This document shows, in pieces, positions 1-6,466 of a stretch of 33,256 nt of DNA. How positions within the stretch are numbered: the first letter of the stretch is position 1; each line of letters opens with the position of its first letter. Position numbers and translations under genes: made by a program. Below the pieces are notes generated by a model. The model had not been told where the DNA came from. It did no database searches and saw only the letters and a list, made by a program, of their open reading frames with translations. The stretch covers positions 1-33,256 of the forward strand of contig JBBDSC010000140.1 of NCBI GenBank assembly GCA_040905145.1, given 5' to 3'. The stretch comes from DATGMS01 sp040905145 (GTDB taxonomy: Bacteria > Bacteroidota > Bacteroidia > Cytophagales > Cyclobacteriaceae).

Positions 1-217
1 AAAGTGTATTGATTTATATTTCCCTGTATTCCGGGACCCTTAAGGCGCAATTGGGATGCCTCTGCTAAAAAACCTTTATGAATATACGGAGAAATTATTG
101 CAAGTAAAAATGTTTTGTGGAGAAAGATGCTTGTTTTTTTAAGAAGATGAATTTGTTTGTATGTCAACTGGCAAGCCAAAAGGCATTTTTTTTGAAGGTG
201 GAAAAAAATTGATAAAA

Positions 218-410
218 AAATTATTTGGCCCCACAATTAGCCCCAGAGTTAAAACAAAAAGTCCCGGCCATTGATTCTCGCTGCCAATGCGCCGATCATG
301 GCCACCAGGATAAGTTTGATGATGAACCTCATAGCTTTTTTCCGGATCCTGCCATGAACCTATATAATAGTGCCATCCTTTTCTGACTTGATGATGTAGA
401 CATCATAGGC
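218..410 (-). pseudogene. Remnant of a GIY-YIG family endonuclease (frameshifted)
   Basis: On the minus strand, downstream of the tRNA terminator, one frame (about 408-360) reads YDVYIIKSEKDGT and runs into a stop. The next frame continues YYIGSWQDPEKSYEVHHQ. Together they give the N-terminal pattern of GIY-YIG nucleases (VYIIKSEKDGxYYIGS), interrupted by a single-base loss near 362. After about 30 more codons the similarity fades into A/T-rich sequence, so the C-terminal half is gone or unrecognisable. Small GIY-YIG genes often lie beside tRNA genes in bacterial genomes (general knowledge). The identification rests on this short N-terminal block only. The left boundary is approximate, and I see nothing coding in 1-217. 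Confidence 0.45.
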
Positions 411-417
411 CAAATGC

Positions 418-445
418 AAAAAAAAAGCCTTGGTTCCCCAAGACT
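418..445 (-). terminator. Rho-independent terminator of tRNA-Asp
   Basis: Read on the minus strand, an 8-bp stem (AGTCTTGG / CCAAGGCT, one G-T pair) with a GGAA loop is followed by nine T. It begins five bases after the tRNA 3' end, so it ends the tRNA transcript. Confidence 0.85.
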
Positions 446-449
446 TTTC

Positions 450-525
450 GCGGAATGGACGGGACTCGAACCCGCGACCTCCTGCGTGACAGGCAGGCAT
501 TCTAACCAGCTGAACTACCACTCCG
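450..525 (-). tRNA. tRNA-Asp (anticodon GTC)
   Basis: The minus strand gives a full cloverleaf: 7-bp acceptor stem CGGAGTG/CATTCCG with one G-T pair, a D-arm with AGCTGG, anticodon stem CCTGC/GCAGG around loop CTGTCAC (anticodon GTC), and a T-arm with GGTTCGAGTCC. The discriminator base is C and CCA is not encoded. It has a Bacteroidota-type promoter at 641-672 and a terminator at 418-445, so it appears to be transcribed alone, apart from the truncated copy in its leader. Confidence 0.97.
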
Positions 526-579
526 TTTTAATTATTTTTATTGATAGACTCCAACTGAGGCCTTCCCGATACATCGGGA

Positions 580-612
580 CATTCTAACCAGCTGAACTAC
601 CACTCCGTTTTA
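580..612 (-). repeat. Truncated second copy of the tRNA-Asp 5' half
   Basis: These 33 bases are identical to 498-530, that is the 5' leader, acceptor 5' strand and D-arm of the tRNA-Asp gene. The copy stops just before the anticodon stem and is replaced by the inverted repeat TCCCGAT-AC-ATCGGGA (564-579). It lies between the promoter and the intact tRNA, so it should be part of the primary transcript. It cannot fold into a tRNA. It may be a relic of a tandem tRNA-Asp pair or of an insertion/excision event. Confidence 0.85.
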
Positions 613-640
613 TTTTTAATCCTCCTCTTTTGAAGTGATG

Positions 641-672
641 CAAAGGTAGTTCTTCTATTTATAATTGCAAAA
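641..672 (-). promoter_or_regulatory. Bacteroidota-type promoter for tRNA-Asp
   Basis: On the minus strand TTTTG (672-668) and TACCTTTG (648-641) are 19 bases apart. This matches the -33 TTTG / -7 TAnnTTTG pattern of the main sigma factor in Bacteroidota. Transcription would start near 633 and pass through the truncated tRNA copy into the intact tRNA. Confidence 0.7.
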
Positions 673-900
673 CCCTGATTGAAAAAAATTGTTTTTTTAC
701 TTTACTCACCTCAATTTCAACGAAATAATTTTCCTGATATTTGTTGACGGCATTTTTTTTTGATCCTCCCCTCTCCCATTCCATAAAATCATCCCGGCCA
801 CTTTTAAGATGGACTATGGATCCCCTCCTATTTAGCTCCGCTAAATCCATCAAAACAACCTTTTTTTCCGTTTAAGCTTATTAAAACAAATGATATACTT

Positions 901-1620
901 ATGAAAAATAGAGACATAATTATTTTGATGATGGCCGGAATGGTTGCCATTGCCTGCCAGGAGGAGGGGGATCCTGCCCCCCGTGAAATAGAACTGATAT
1001 ACGATTTCCAAGAAAACGAGCAGGAATGGCTGGGAGGTTTTTCCGATTTGCCCGAAGAGGGACAAGATATTTATGAACTGGAAATCAGCCATGCCCCACT
1101 CCCCCCGGAAGCCAATTCCTCAGGCAATGCCATCCGGATCCAGGGACACAACCGAAGTGATGACCTGTTTATGTTTTTAAAAAAATATGTTTCAGGCCTG
1201 GAGCCCTCTGCCCGATACCGCATCATTTATGAAATAGAGCTGGCCTCACAGTATCCTGAAAATTCCGTCGGAATAGGAGGAAGTCCGGGAGGCTCTGTGT
1301 TTTTAAAAGCAGGTGCCGCCACCATTGAGCCAAAGGTAGAAGTGCAGGCAGTTGCCGGTACCAACTATTTGCGAATGAACATCGACAACGGAAATCAGAG
1401 CCAGGATGGAACAGATATGTACAATATCGGGACCATTGGCATCGAAGGTGAAGTATATCAGTATGAATTGATCAGCAGGGGCAATGAGGTCCGTCCTTTC
1501 GAAGTGTCTACCGACACAGGTGGTGGCTTATGGTTGATTGTGGGTACAGACTCAGGCTTTGAAGGCCTTACTGTTTTATATTATAATAATATTAAAGTGA
1601 AATTGGAAAAAATAGACTAG
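901..1620 (+). CDS. Predicted outer-membrane/secreted lipoprotein of unknown function
   Basis: The 239-residue product has a lipoprotein signal: hydrophobic residues 6-18 and lipobox AIAC with C19 as the lipidated cysteine. The acidic residues after it (QEEGD) are usual for surface-directed lipoproteins in this phylum. The rest is rich in beta strand, glycine and aromatic residues, without cysteines or a catalytic motif I recognise. It may be a jelly-roll or beta-sandwich domain of the kind used for ligand binding, but that is inference. It is monocistronic: a tRNA region lies upstream and a terminator directly downstream. I do not recognise a named family. Confidence 0.8.
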   Translation: MKNRDIIILMMAGMVAIACQEEGDPAPREIELIYDFQENEQEWLGGFSDLPEEGQDIYELEISHAPLPPEANSSGNAIRIQGHNRSDDLFMFLKKYVSGLEPSARYRIIYEIELASQYPENSVGIGGSPGGSVFLKAGAATIEPKVEVQAVAGTNYLRMNIDNGNQSQDGTDMYNIGTIGIEGEVYQYELISRGNEVRPFEVSTDTGGGLWLIVGTDSGFEGLTVLYYNNIKVKLEKID

Positions 1621-1633
1621 CGACTAATAAATT

Positions 1634-1670
1634 ACGGAATAAAAATCACAATTTTATTCCGTATTTTTCC
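1634..1670 (+). terminator. Terminator after the lipoprotein gene
   Basis: An 11-bp perfect stem (ACGGAATAAAA / TTTTATTCCGT) with a 7-base loop is followed by ATTTTT. It starts 14 bases after the stop at 1620. Confidence 0.8.
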
Positions 1671-1714
1671 TATTAAAAAGTGTTAAAATGGATGCGAACT
1701 AAGCAGATGAAGGG

Positions 1715-1729
1715 CTTGTTCTCAACAAG
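1715..1729. promoter_or_regulatory. Perfect dyad upstream of the MFS gene
   Basis: CTTGTT-CTC-AACAAG is a perfect 6-bp dyad, 38 bases before the MFS start codon. It could be an operator for a local regulator, or a weak terminator, since a T/A-rich run follows. No regulator gene is adjacent, so its role is open. Confidence 0.35.
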
Positions 1730-1766
1730 TATTTTATTTTATAGTGGGATTGTTGGCATTCAGTGA

Positions 1767-3038
1767 ATGAAGAAAAAGGAAAATTTTGTATTAGTGCTGA
1801 TTTTAGGGGCTTTGTGTACCATCAGCCCTTTTTCAATTGATATGTACTTACCGGGTTTTCCTGCTATGGCCAAAAACCTGGACACCAGTATTGGCCACAT
1901 TCAATTGTCCCTGACAAGTTATTTGGTGGGCATTGCCCTCGGACAGCTTATATATGGACCTTTATTGGATAAATTCGGCAGAAAAAAACCGCTGAATATA
2001 GGTTTGGTCATCTATATACTGACTTCAATTGCCTGTGCTTTTACCTATTCCGTGGACCATTTGATTATCATGCGTTTTCTACAAGCCATAGGCGGATGTG
2101 TGGGAATGGTGGCAGCACAGGCTTTGGTACGGGATATTTTTCCCAGAAACAAAACAGCACAGGTACTTTCACTTTTAACCTTAGTCATTGCCGTCTCCCC
2201 CATGGTTGCCCCTACAGTGGGAGGCTATGTGACGGCCCATTTTGGCTGGCAGATGGTCTTTCTGATCCTCGCGGCCATTACTGCTTTGATTTTGGTGGGG
2301 ATCAAAGTTTACTTACCCATGGGCGCCGAGCCGGATCCTTCCATTTCGTTAAGGCCCGGTAAGGTGGTGAAGAACTATATCCAGGTACTGAAAAACAGGA
2401 AGTTCTTGGTTTACATGTTGGTAGGCGGAATTGCCGGGGCCGCTCCTTTTGCTTATATCGCGGGGTCGGCCGATGTCTTTATGAACAGGTATGGGCTCAG
2501 TGAAACGGCATACGGATGGATTTTTGCGCTTCTTGCGACAGCCATGATTGGCTCCACGCAGTTAAACCACCTATTGCTTAGAAAATATACCAGCGAGCAA
2601 ATCATTAATGTGGCCCTGGTGTATCAATGTGCCATTGGGCTAATCATGATAACAGGGATCTGGTTGCAATGGTTTGATGTATATATCCTGATTTTTCTGA
2701 TGTTTATCTTTCTTACCGGGCATGGCCTGAATTCCCCCAATACAGCTGCTCTCTCTTTGGAGCCATTTTCAAGAAATGCAGGGAGCGCAGCAGCCATGAT
2801 GGGAAGTTTACGTATGGCCATGGGAGGTGTTGCTTCTGCCATCGTAAGCATTTTACATACCGGAACAGCCGTTCCTATGGTAGCCATGATGGCTTGCTGT
2901 TCAATTGGAGGTATTTTGGTGTTGGGGGCAGCCCGGTACAACCTCCGTTTTCATCCGGAAAATCAAGAAAAAAGACAGGCTGAAATGGCTCATTGCAATT
3001 CAAAAGAAGGGACTCGGAAAGATGGGTTTTTCCAGTAG
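1767..3038 (+). CDS. Multidrug efflux MFS transporter, Bcr/CflA family
   Basis: The product is a 423-residue inner-membrane protein with about 12 hydrophobic helices. The N-terminus has the SPFSIDMYLPGFP block typical of Bcr/CflA exporters. Motif A follows in the loop between helices 2 and 3 (GPLLDKFGRKKPL, about residues 65-77), and the helix-4/5 region has RDIFPRNKTAQVLS. Relatives exchange protons for drugs such as bicyclomycin, chloramphenicol or sulfonamides, or export small metabolites; the substrate here cannot be read from sequence. The last 30 or so residues form a hydrophilic tail. The gene stands alone, 136 bases before the ABC-F start. Confidence 0.9.
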   Translation: MKKKENFVLVLILGALCTISPFSIDMYLPGFPAMAKNLDTSIGHIQLSLTSYLVGIALGQLIYGPLLDKFGRKKPLNIGLVIYILTSIACAFTYSVDHLIIMRFLQAIGGCVGMVAAQALVRDIFPRNKTAQVLSLLTLVIAVSPMVAPTVGGYVTAHFGWQMVFLILAAITALILVGIKVYLPMGAEPDPSISLRPGKVVKNYIQVLKNRKFLVYMLVGGIAGAAPFAYIAGSADVFMNRYGLSETAYGWIFALLATAMIGSTQLNHLLLRKYTSEQIINVALVYQCAIGLIMITGIWLQWFDVYILIFLMFIFLTGHGLNSPNTAALSLEPFSRNAGSAAAMMGSLRMAMGGVASAIVSILHTGTAVPMVAMMACCSIGGILVLGAARYNLRFHPENQEKRQAEMAHCNSKEGTRKDGFFQ

Positions 3039-3102
3039 TTTGTTCATTTCCATAGAAATTAGGGACTTAGCCGTAGAAATCATCACCTCTCTTCTTTCTT
3101 CA

Positions 3103-3131
3103 GCTTTAGACAAATTTAATTTGTATCTTTG
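3103..3131 (+). promoter_or_regulatory. Promoter of the ABC-F gene
   Basis: TATCTTTG (3124-3131) matches the Bacteroidota -7 element TAnnTTTG. A T-rich TTTAG lies about 19 bases upstream as a weak -33. Transcription would start near 3138, 36 bases before the start codon. Confidence 0.55.
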
Positions 3132-3173
3132 CAACTTAATTATATTAAATAAGAAAAAGAAGCCATAAAATTT

Positions 3174-4790
3174 ATGATTTCAGTAGATAATCTTTCCTTA
3201 AAGTTCGGGAAAAGAACGCTTTTCGAAGACGTCAGTTTAAAATTCACTCCGGGAAACTGCTATGGGGTTATAGGTGCCAATGGTGCAGGTAAATCCACAT
3301 TTTTGAAGATAATTTCAGGGGAAATAGATAGCACATCCGGTCAGATCAATATCACCCCCGGCCAGAGAATGGCTGTTTTGTCCCAAGACCACTTTGCCTT
3401 TGATGAAGAGGAGGTTTTGAAAACCGTGATCATGGGCCATCAACATTTATATGCCATCATGACGGAGAAAGACGCCATCTATCTCAAGGAAGGCTTCACG
3501 GAGGCAGATGGTAACCGTGCGGCTGAACTGGAGGCTGAATTCGCTGAAATGGACGGCTGGAATGCAGAAAGTGATGCAGCCGCCTTCCTTTCCGGTTTGG
3601 GGATCTCAGAGGATCTTCATTCCCTGAAAATGAAGGAATTGGCCGGTAACCAAAAAGTACGGGTATTATTGGCGCAGGCGCTTTTTGGCAATCCGGATAT
3701 CCTCATCCTTGATGAACCTACCAATGACCTGGATTCTGAAACCATCAATTGGTTGGAAGATTTCTTGGTGAACTTCAAAAATCTGGTCATCGTGGTTTCC
3801 CACGATAGGCACTTTTTGGATGCCGTGGCGACCCATATTGTAGACATTGATTTTGCCAAAATCAGGATATACTCCGGTAACTACACTTTCTGGTATGAAT
3901 CCTCCCAGTTGGCGGCCAAGCAAAAAACGGATCAGAACAAGAAGGCAGAGGAAAAAAGAAAAGAACTGCAGGCTTTTATTGAACGTTTCTCTGCCAACGT
4001 CTCCAAATCCAAACAGGCTACCTCCAGAAGAAAAATGTTGGAGAAATTGAACGTGGATGATATTCAGCCTTCCACCAGAAAATATCCCGGCATCATCTTC
4101 AAACCGGAAAGGGAAGCAGGCGATCAGATTTTCATGACCGAGGGGCTGTCTATGAAAGACGAAAATGCCGTTTACTTTAATGATATAAACCTGATGGTGG
4201 ATAAGGGGGACAAAATCGCTTTTATCTCCAAGACCAAGCAGGCTGTCACTAAATTCTTTCAAACGATCATGGAAGAAATCCCTGTTCAGAAAGGGGGTTT
4301 CAAATGGGGGGTAACCATCAATAAGGCATACCTACCCAATGACAATTCCAAATATTTTAATTCTGACCTGAACCTGATCGATTGGTTGAGCCAATATGCG
4401 GACAACCAGGAAGAGGCTTATGTCCGTACTTTCTTGGGCAGGATGTTGTTCACGGGCGAGGAATCCCTGAAGAAATCTTCTGTACTTTCCGGTGGGGAAA
4501 AAGTAAGGTGTATGATTTCCAAAATGATGCTCCAAAACCCCAATTTGTTGGTATTGGACGAACCGACCAATCACCTTGACCTGGAATCCATCCATGCGTT
4601 CAACAATGCCATTATTGATTTTAACGGTACGGTTTTACTCACTTCTTTTGATCATGCCTTTGTGGCTTCCGTAGCCAACAGGATTGTAGAATTCACCCCT
4701 AATGGTACCATTGATAAAAGGATGCCTTACGATGAGTACCTGGAGAGTTCGGAAATCAAGGCCATAAGAGAAAAAATGTACAAGGGGTAA
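3174..4790 (+). CDS. ABC-F family ATPase (YbiT-like) with a degenerate second ATP site
   Basis: This is a 538-residue soluble protein with two ABC domains joined by a charged helical linker (about 245-300), as in ribosome-associated ABC-F factors. Domain 1 has Walker A GANGAGKS (34-41), Walker B LILDEP with E181 and switch H210. Its signature is LAGNQ (156-160) instead of LSGGQ. Domain 2 keeps the signature LSGGE (438-442) and Walker B with E463. Its Walker A position reads ISKTKQAVTK (351-360), without GxxxxGK[ST], and the switch histidine is F492. There is no transmembrane domain. By family, ABC-F proteins bind the ribosomal E site and modulate translation; a specific role for this one is not known. 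Domain order, linker and length fit YbiT best. It is probably monocistronic. Confidence 0.9.
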   Translation: MISVDNLSLKFGKRTLFEDVSLKFTPGNCYGVIGANGAGKSTFLKIISGEIDSTSGQINITPGQRMAVLSQDHFAFDEEEVLKTVIMGHQHLYAIMTEKDAIYLKEGFTEADGNRAAELEAEFAEMDGWNAESDAAAFLSGLGISEDLHSLKMKELAGNQKVRVLLAQALFGNPDILILDEPTNDLDSETINWLEDFLVNFKNLVIVVSHDRHFLDAVATHIVDIDFAKIRIYSGNYTFWYESSQLAAKQKTDQNKKAEEKRKELQAFIERFSANVSKSKQATSRRKMLEKLNVDDIQPSTRKYPGIIFKPEREAGDQIFMTEGLSMKDENAVYFNDINLMVDKGDKIAFISKTKQAVTKFFQTIMEEIPVQKGGFKWGVTINKAYLPNDNSKYFNSDLNLIDWLSQYADNQEEAYVRTFLGRMLFTGEESLKKSSVLSGGEKVRCMISKMMLQNPNLLVLDEPTNHLDLESIHAFNNAIIDFNGTVLLTSFDHAFVASVANRIVEFTPNGTIDKRMPYDEYLESSEIKAIREKMYKG

Positions 4791-5101
4791 GCAGTATTTT
4801 AAAATTGATCCTCAGTCCTTAATTTGATCTGTCCATAATGTCAGGGTCCCACAGATTCGCCAATCCACGAGATAGTTTGGATCTTCATCTGCAAAAATCT
4901 GACTGGCCGATAGGCAGATCAGGTGATCTGCGGGAAAATTTCCCTGAGCGTATAGTGTATAAACATTAAGATAAAATAAAAAACTGTTACCATTGGAAAA
5001 ATTGGAATAGTTTTGGTAACGGGAATTCAATGCAGGGAATAAATGGAATTGACCTTGAAGCTGAAGTGGCCCGATTTTTATAAAATTAAACCCTATCAAC
5101 A
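4791..5101. other. Intergenic stretch with a small dyad, no gene seen
   Basis: These 311 bases hold no supported gene. A short inverted repeat CAGATC-AGGT-GATCTG lies at 4915-4930, within sequence resembling the dispersed intergenic repeats of these genomes. A minus-strand reading frame across the region has no domain, signal or coding-like composition. Confidence 0.5.
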
Positions 5102-5407
5102 ATGGAACATTTTGAACATACTGATACGTTGGATCATGAAAAGAAACCCGGTAAAGGTTTTTCCAAGAACGATATCCTTCAATTCTCTAAAAAGGATATC
5201 GAGGATTTTTACTTGATGGAACACCCTGCGGAATCAGCCGCCGACAAAAAACGACGGGAGGAGGAAATTGAAAAAGGAAAACAAACTGATCGAAAGGATC
5301 CACACAAAGGAGGTCCCAGACCTCCCCAGGAAGAAGATTTTCCTGATGAGGAAGACAAGGAGGATGATCCCCTATCTGAGGTTTCTGATCCCAATAAAAA
5401 AGATTAA
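5102..5407 (+). CDS. Small highly charged hypothetical protein
   Basis: The 101-residue product has no signal peptide or membrane segment. The N-terminal half contains FSKNDILQFSKKDIEDFYLM, which may form two short helices. The C-terminal half is low in complexity and dominated by E, D, K and P, ending in an acidic disordered tail. The frame is coding-like and lies 51 bases before msrB in the same direction, so the two may share a transcript. I recognise no family; the disordered acidic tail suggests a binding or buffering role at most. Confidence 0.6.
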   Translation: MEHFEHTDTLDHEKKPGKGFSKNDILQFSKKDIEDFYLMEHPAESAADKKRREEEIEKGKQTDRKDPHKGGPRPPQEEDFPDEEDKEDDPLSEVSDPNKKD

Positions 5408-5458
5408 CCGGAACCGGCCCGTACCAATGGATCGGATTGAAAAAAAAACATCAAAGTC

Positions 5459-5854
5459 ATGTTGCAAAAATCAGAAGAAGAATGGAAAAAGGAACTGACT
5501 CCAGAACAGTTTGACGTCTTGCGCAAAAAGGGAACCGAAAGGGCCGGGACAGGGAAATACCTGAAAAACAAAGAAACCGGGATTTATACCTGTGCTGCCT
5601 GTGACCATCCGGTCTTTATATCCACCACCAAGTATGAGAGCGGCTCGGGTTGGCCCAGCTTTACGGCACCTTATTCCGGGGATTCGGTAAAAGTATTGAT
5701 GGACAGATCCCATGGGATGGTCCGGGAGGAGATTGTATGCGCCAATTGTGGAAGTCACTTGGGGCATAAATTCCCTGATGGACCCAAAGACCAAGGGGGC
5801 GAGCGATATTGCATCAATTCAGTGTCCATTGATTTTAAAAAAGAGGAAGAGTAA
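5459..5854 (+). CDS. msrB: Peptide-methionine (R)-S-oxide reductase MsrB
   Basis: MsrB reduces the R epimer of methionine sulfoxide in proteins back to methionine, with thioredoxin as the usual reductant. The 131-residue product has the whole fold: two zinc-binding CxxC pairs (CAAC and CANC), the substrate motif SGSGWPSF, GHKFPDGP, and the catalytic cysteine in GERYCINS. No signal peptide is visible, so it is probably cytoplasmic. The start at 5459 gives the normal single-domain length. A hairpin terminator follows within ten bases, shared with the convergent HepT-like gene. Confidence 0.97.
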   Translation: MLQKSEEEWKKELTPEQFDVLRKKGTERAGTGKYLKNKETGIYTCAACDHPVFISTTKYESGSGWPSFTAPYSGDSVKVLMDRSHGMVREEIVCANCGSHLGHKFPDGPKDQGGERYCINSVSIDFKKEEE

Positions 5855-5861
5855 AATTCAG

Positions 5862-5897
5862 GACCTACAAGGTTTTTAAACCTGGTAGGTCTTTTTA
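5862..5897. terminator. Terminator between msrB and the HepT-like gene
   Basis: GACCTAC (5862-5868) pairs with GTAGGTC (5885-5891), extended inward by AGGTT/AACCT with one mismatch, and is followed by five T. Its T run overlaps the last codon of the convergent minus-strand gene, so it may serve both. Confidence 0.75.
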
Positions 5898-6355
5898 TAG
5901 ACATTGTTCATTTAATAGGCTGGTTACTTCGTCTTTTAATTTCGGTAAATGATTTATCACCATACGCCATATCAAATCATCCGATATTCTATCATATNNN
6001 NNNNNNNNNNNNNNNNNNNNNNNNNNNNNNNNNNNNNNNNNNNNNNNNNNNNNNNNNNNNNNNNNNNNNNNNNNNNNNNNNNNNNNNNNNNNNNNNNCGG
6101 TAAATGATTTATCACCATACGCCATATCAAATCATCCGATATTCTATCATATTCGTGAATTATTCTGTTAGGTGTCCCGATAATTTTCTCCGCGTTGTCA
6201 GGTTTAAAGCTTTTGTCTTTTTTGAGGATTCTGTTAGCAGCTTCTCGAATTATCTCCCAATCACGCTCAATTGCTCTTTTTGTCTTAATATCGGAATTTT
6301 TCCAGATTGAAAGAAACATGATTGCCGCTTTTTCGAGTTTAGAGAGATTTTTCAT
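5895..6355 (-). CDS. HepT-like (DUF86) toxin gene, orphan, split by an assembly gap
   Basis: If one of the two 55-base copies and the Ns are removed, the gene becomes a single 306-base frame coding for 101 residues. Residues 24-42 (KTKRAIERDWEIIREAANR) and 58-90 (KIIGTPNRIIHEY, then LIWRMVINHLPKLKDE) match the HepT/DUF86 HEPN fold. HepT proteins are ribonucleases or AMPylation targets encoded with an MntA nucleotidyltransferase antitoxin. Here no antitoxin lies upstream (lhgO diverges 112 bases away), and the N-terminus is about 15-20 residues shorter than relatives I remember. The conserved arginine of the Rx4HxY motif is proline (P62), while H67 and Y69 remain. It is therefore probably inactive or decaying. 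A stop codon four codons upstream rules out a longer start. Confidence 0.7.
5943..6152. repeat. 55-base direct duplication flanking the N gap (probable assembly artefact)
   Basis: Bases 5943-5997 and 6098-6152 are identical and sit exactly on either side of the Ns. An overlap of 55 bases is what two contigs from a k=55 de Bruijn graph would share when scaffolded without merging. Collapsing the copies restores an open frame. Confidence 0.85.
5998..6097. other. Scaffold gap of 100 N
   Basis: Exactly 100 undetermined bases, the conventional placeholder for a gap of unknown size. The flanking duplication suggests the true gap length is minus 55, so no sequence is likely to be missing. Confidence 0.95.
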
Positions 6356-6415
6356 AGGTTTTATTTAGACTAATAAGCTTATGGAAAAATCATTTAATTA
6401 AATGAAAAACATATT

Positions 6416-6446
6416 TTATTTATCCATCGGTAGAACTGTATATTTG
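6416..6446 (+). promoter_or_regulatory. Promoter of lhgO
   Basis: TATATTTG (6439-6446) is a match to the -7 element TAnnTTTG, 20 bases before the start codon at 6467. The -33 region is only T-rich. Confidence 0.5.
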
Positions 6447-6466
6447 CCAGTATAGCCTAAAGAAAT

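Noticed and set aside
580..612. attL/attR site of an integrative element at tRNA-Asp
   Set aside because: The duplicated part is the 5' half of the tRNA, whereas integrases usually duplicate the 3' end. The copies are only 82 bases apart and no integrase gene is present.
659..853. Minus-strand frame of 64 codons between the tRNA-Asp promoter and the lipoprotein gene
   Set aside because: It overlaps the tRNA promoter at its 3' end, has no recognisable domain or signal, and its composition is not clearly coding. A real small gene cannot be excluded.
850..1092. Minus-strand frame antisense to the start of the lipoprotein gene
   Set aside because: It lies over a well-supported gene with signal peptide and terminator.
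4812..5102. Minus-strand frame of 96 codons in the gap before the small acidic protein
   Set aside because: It translates repeat-like intergenic sequence, has no domain and abuts the start codon of the plus-strand gene.
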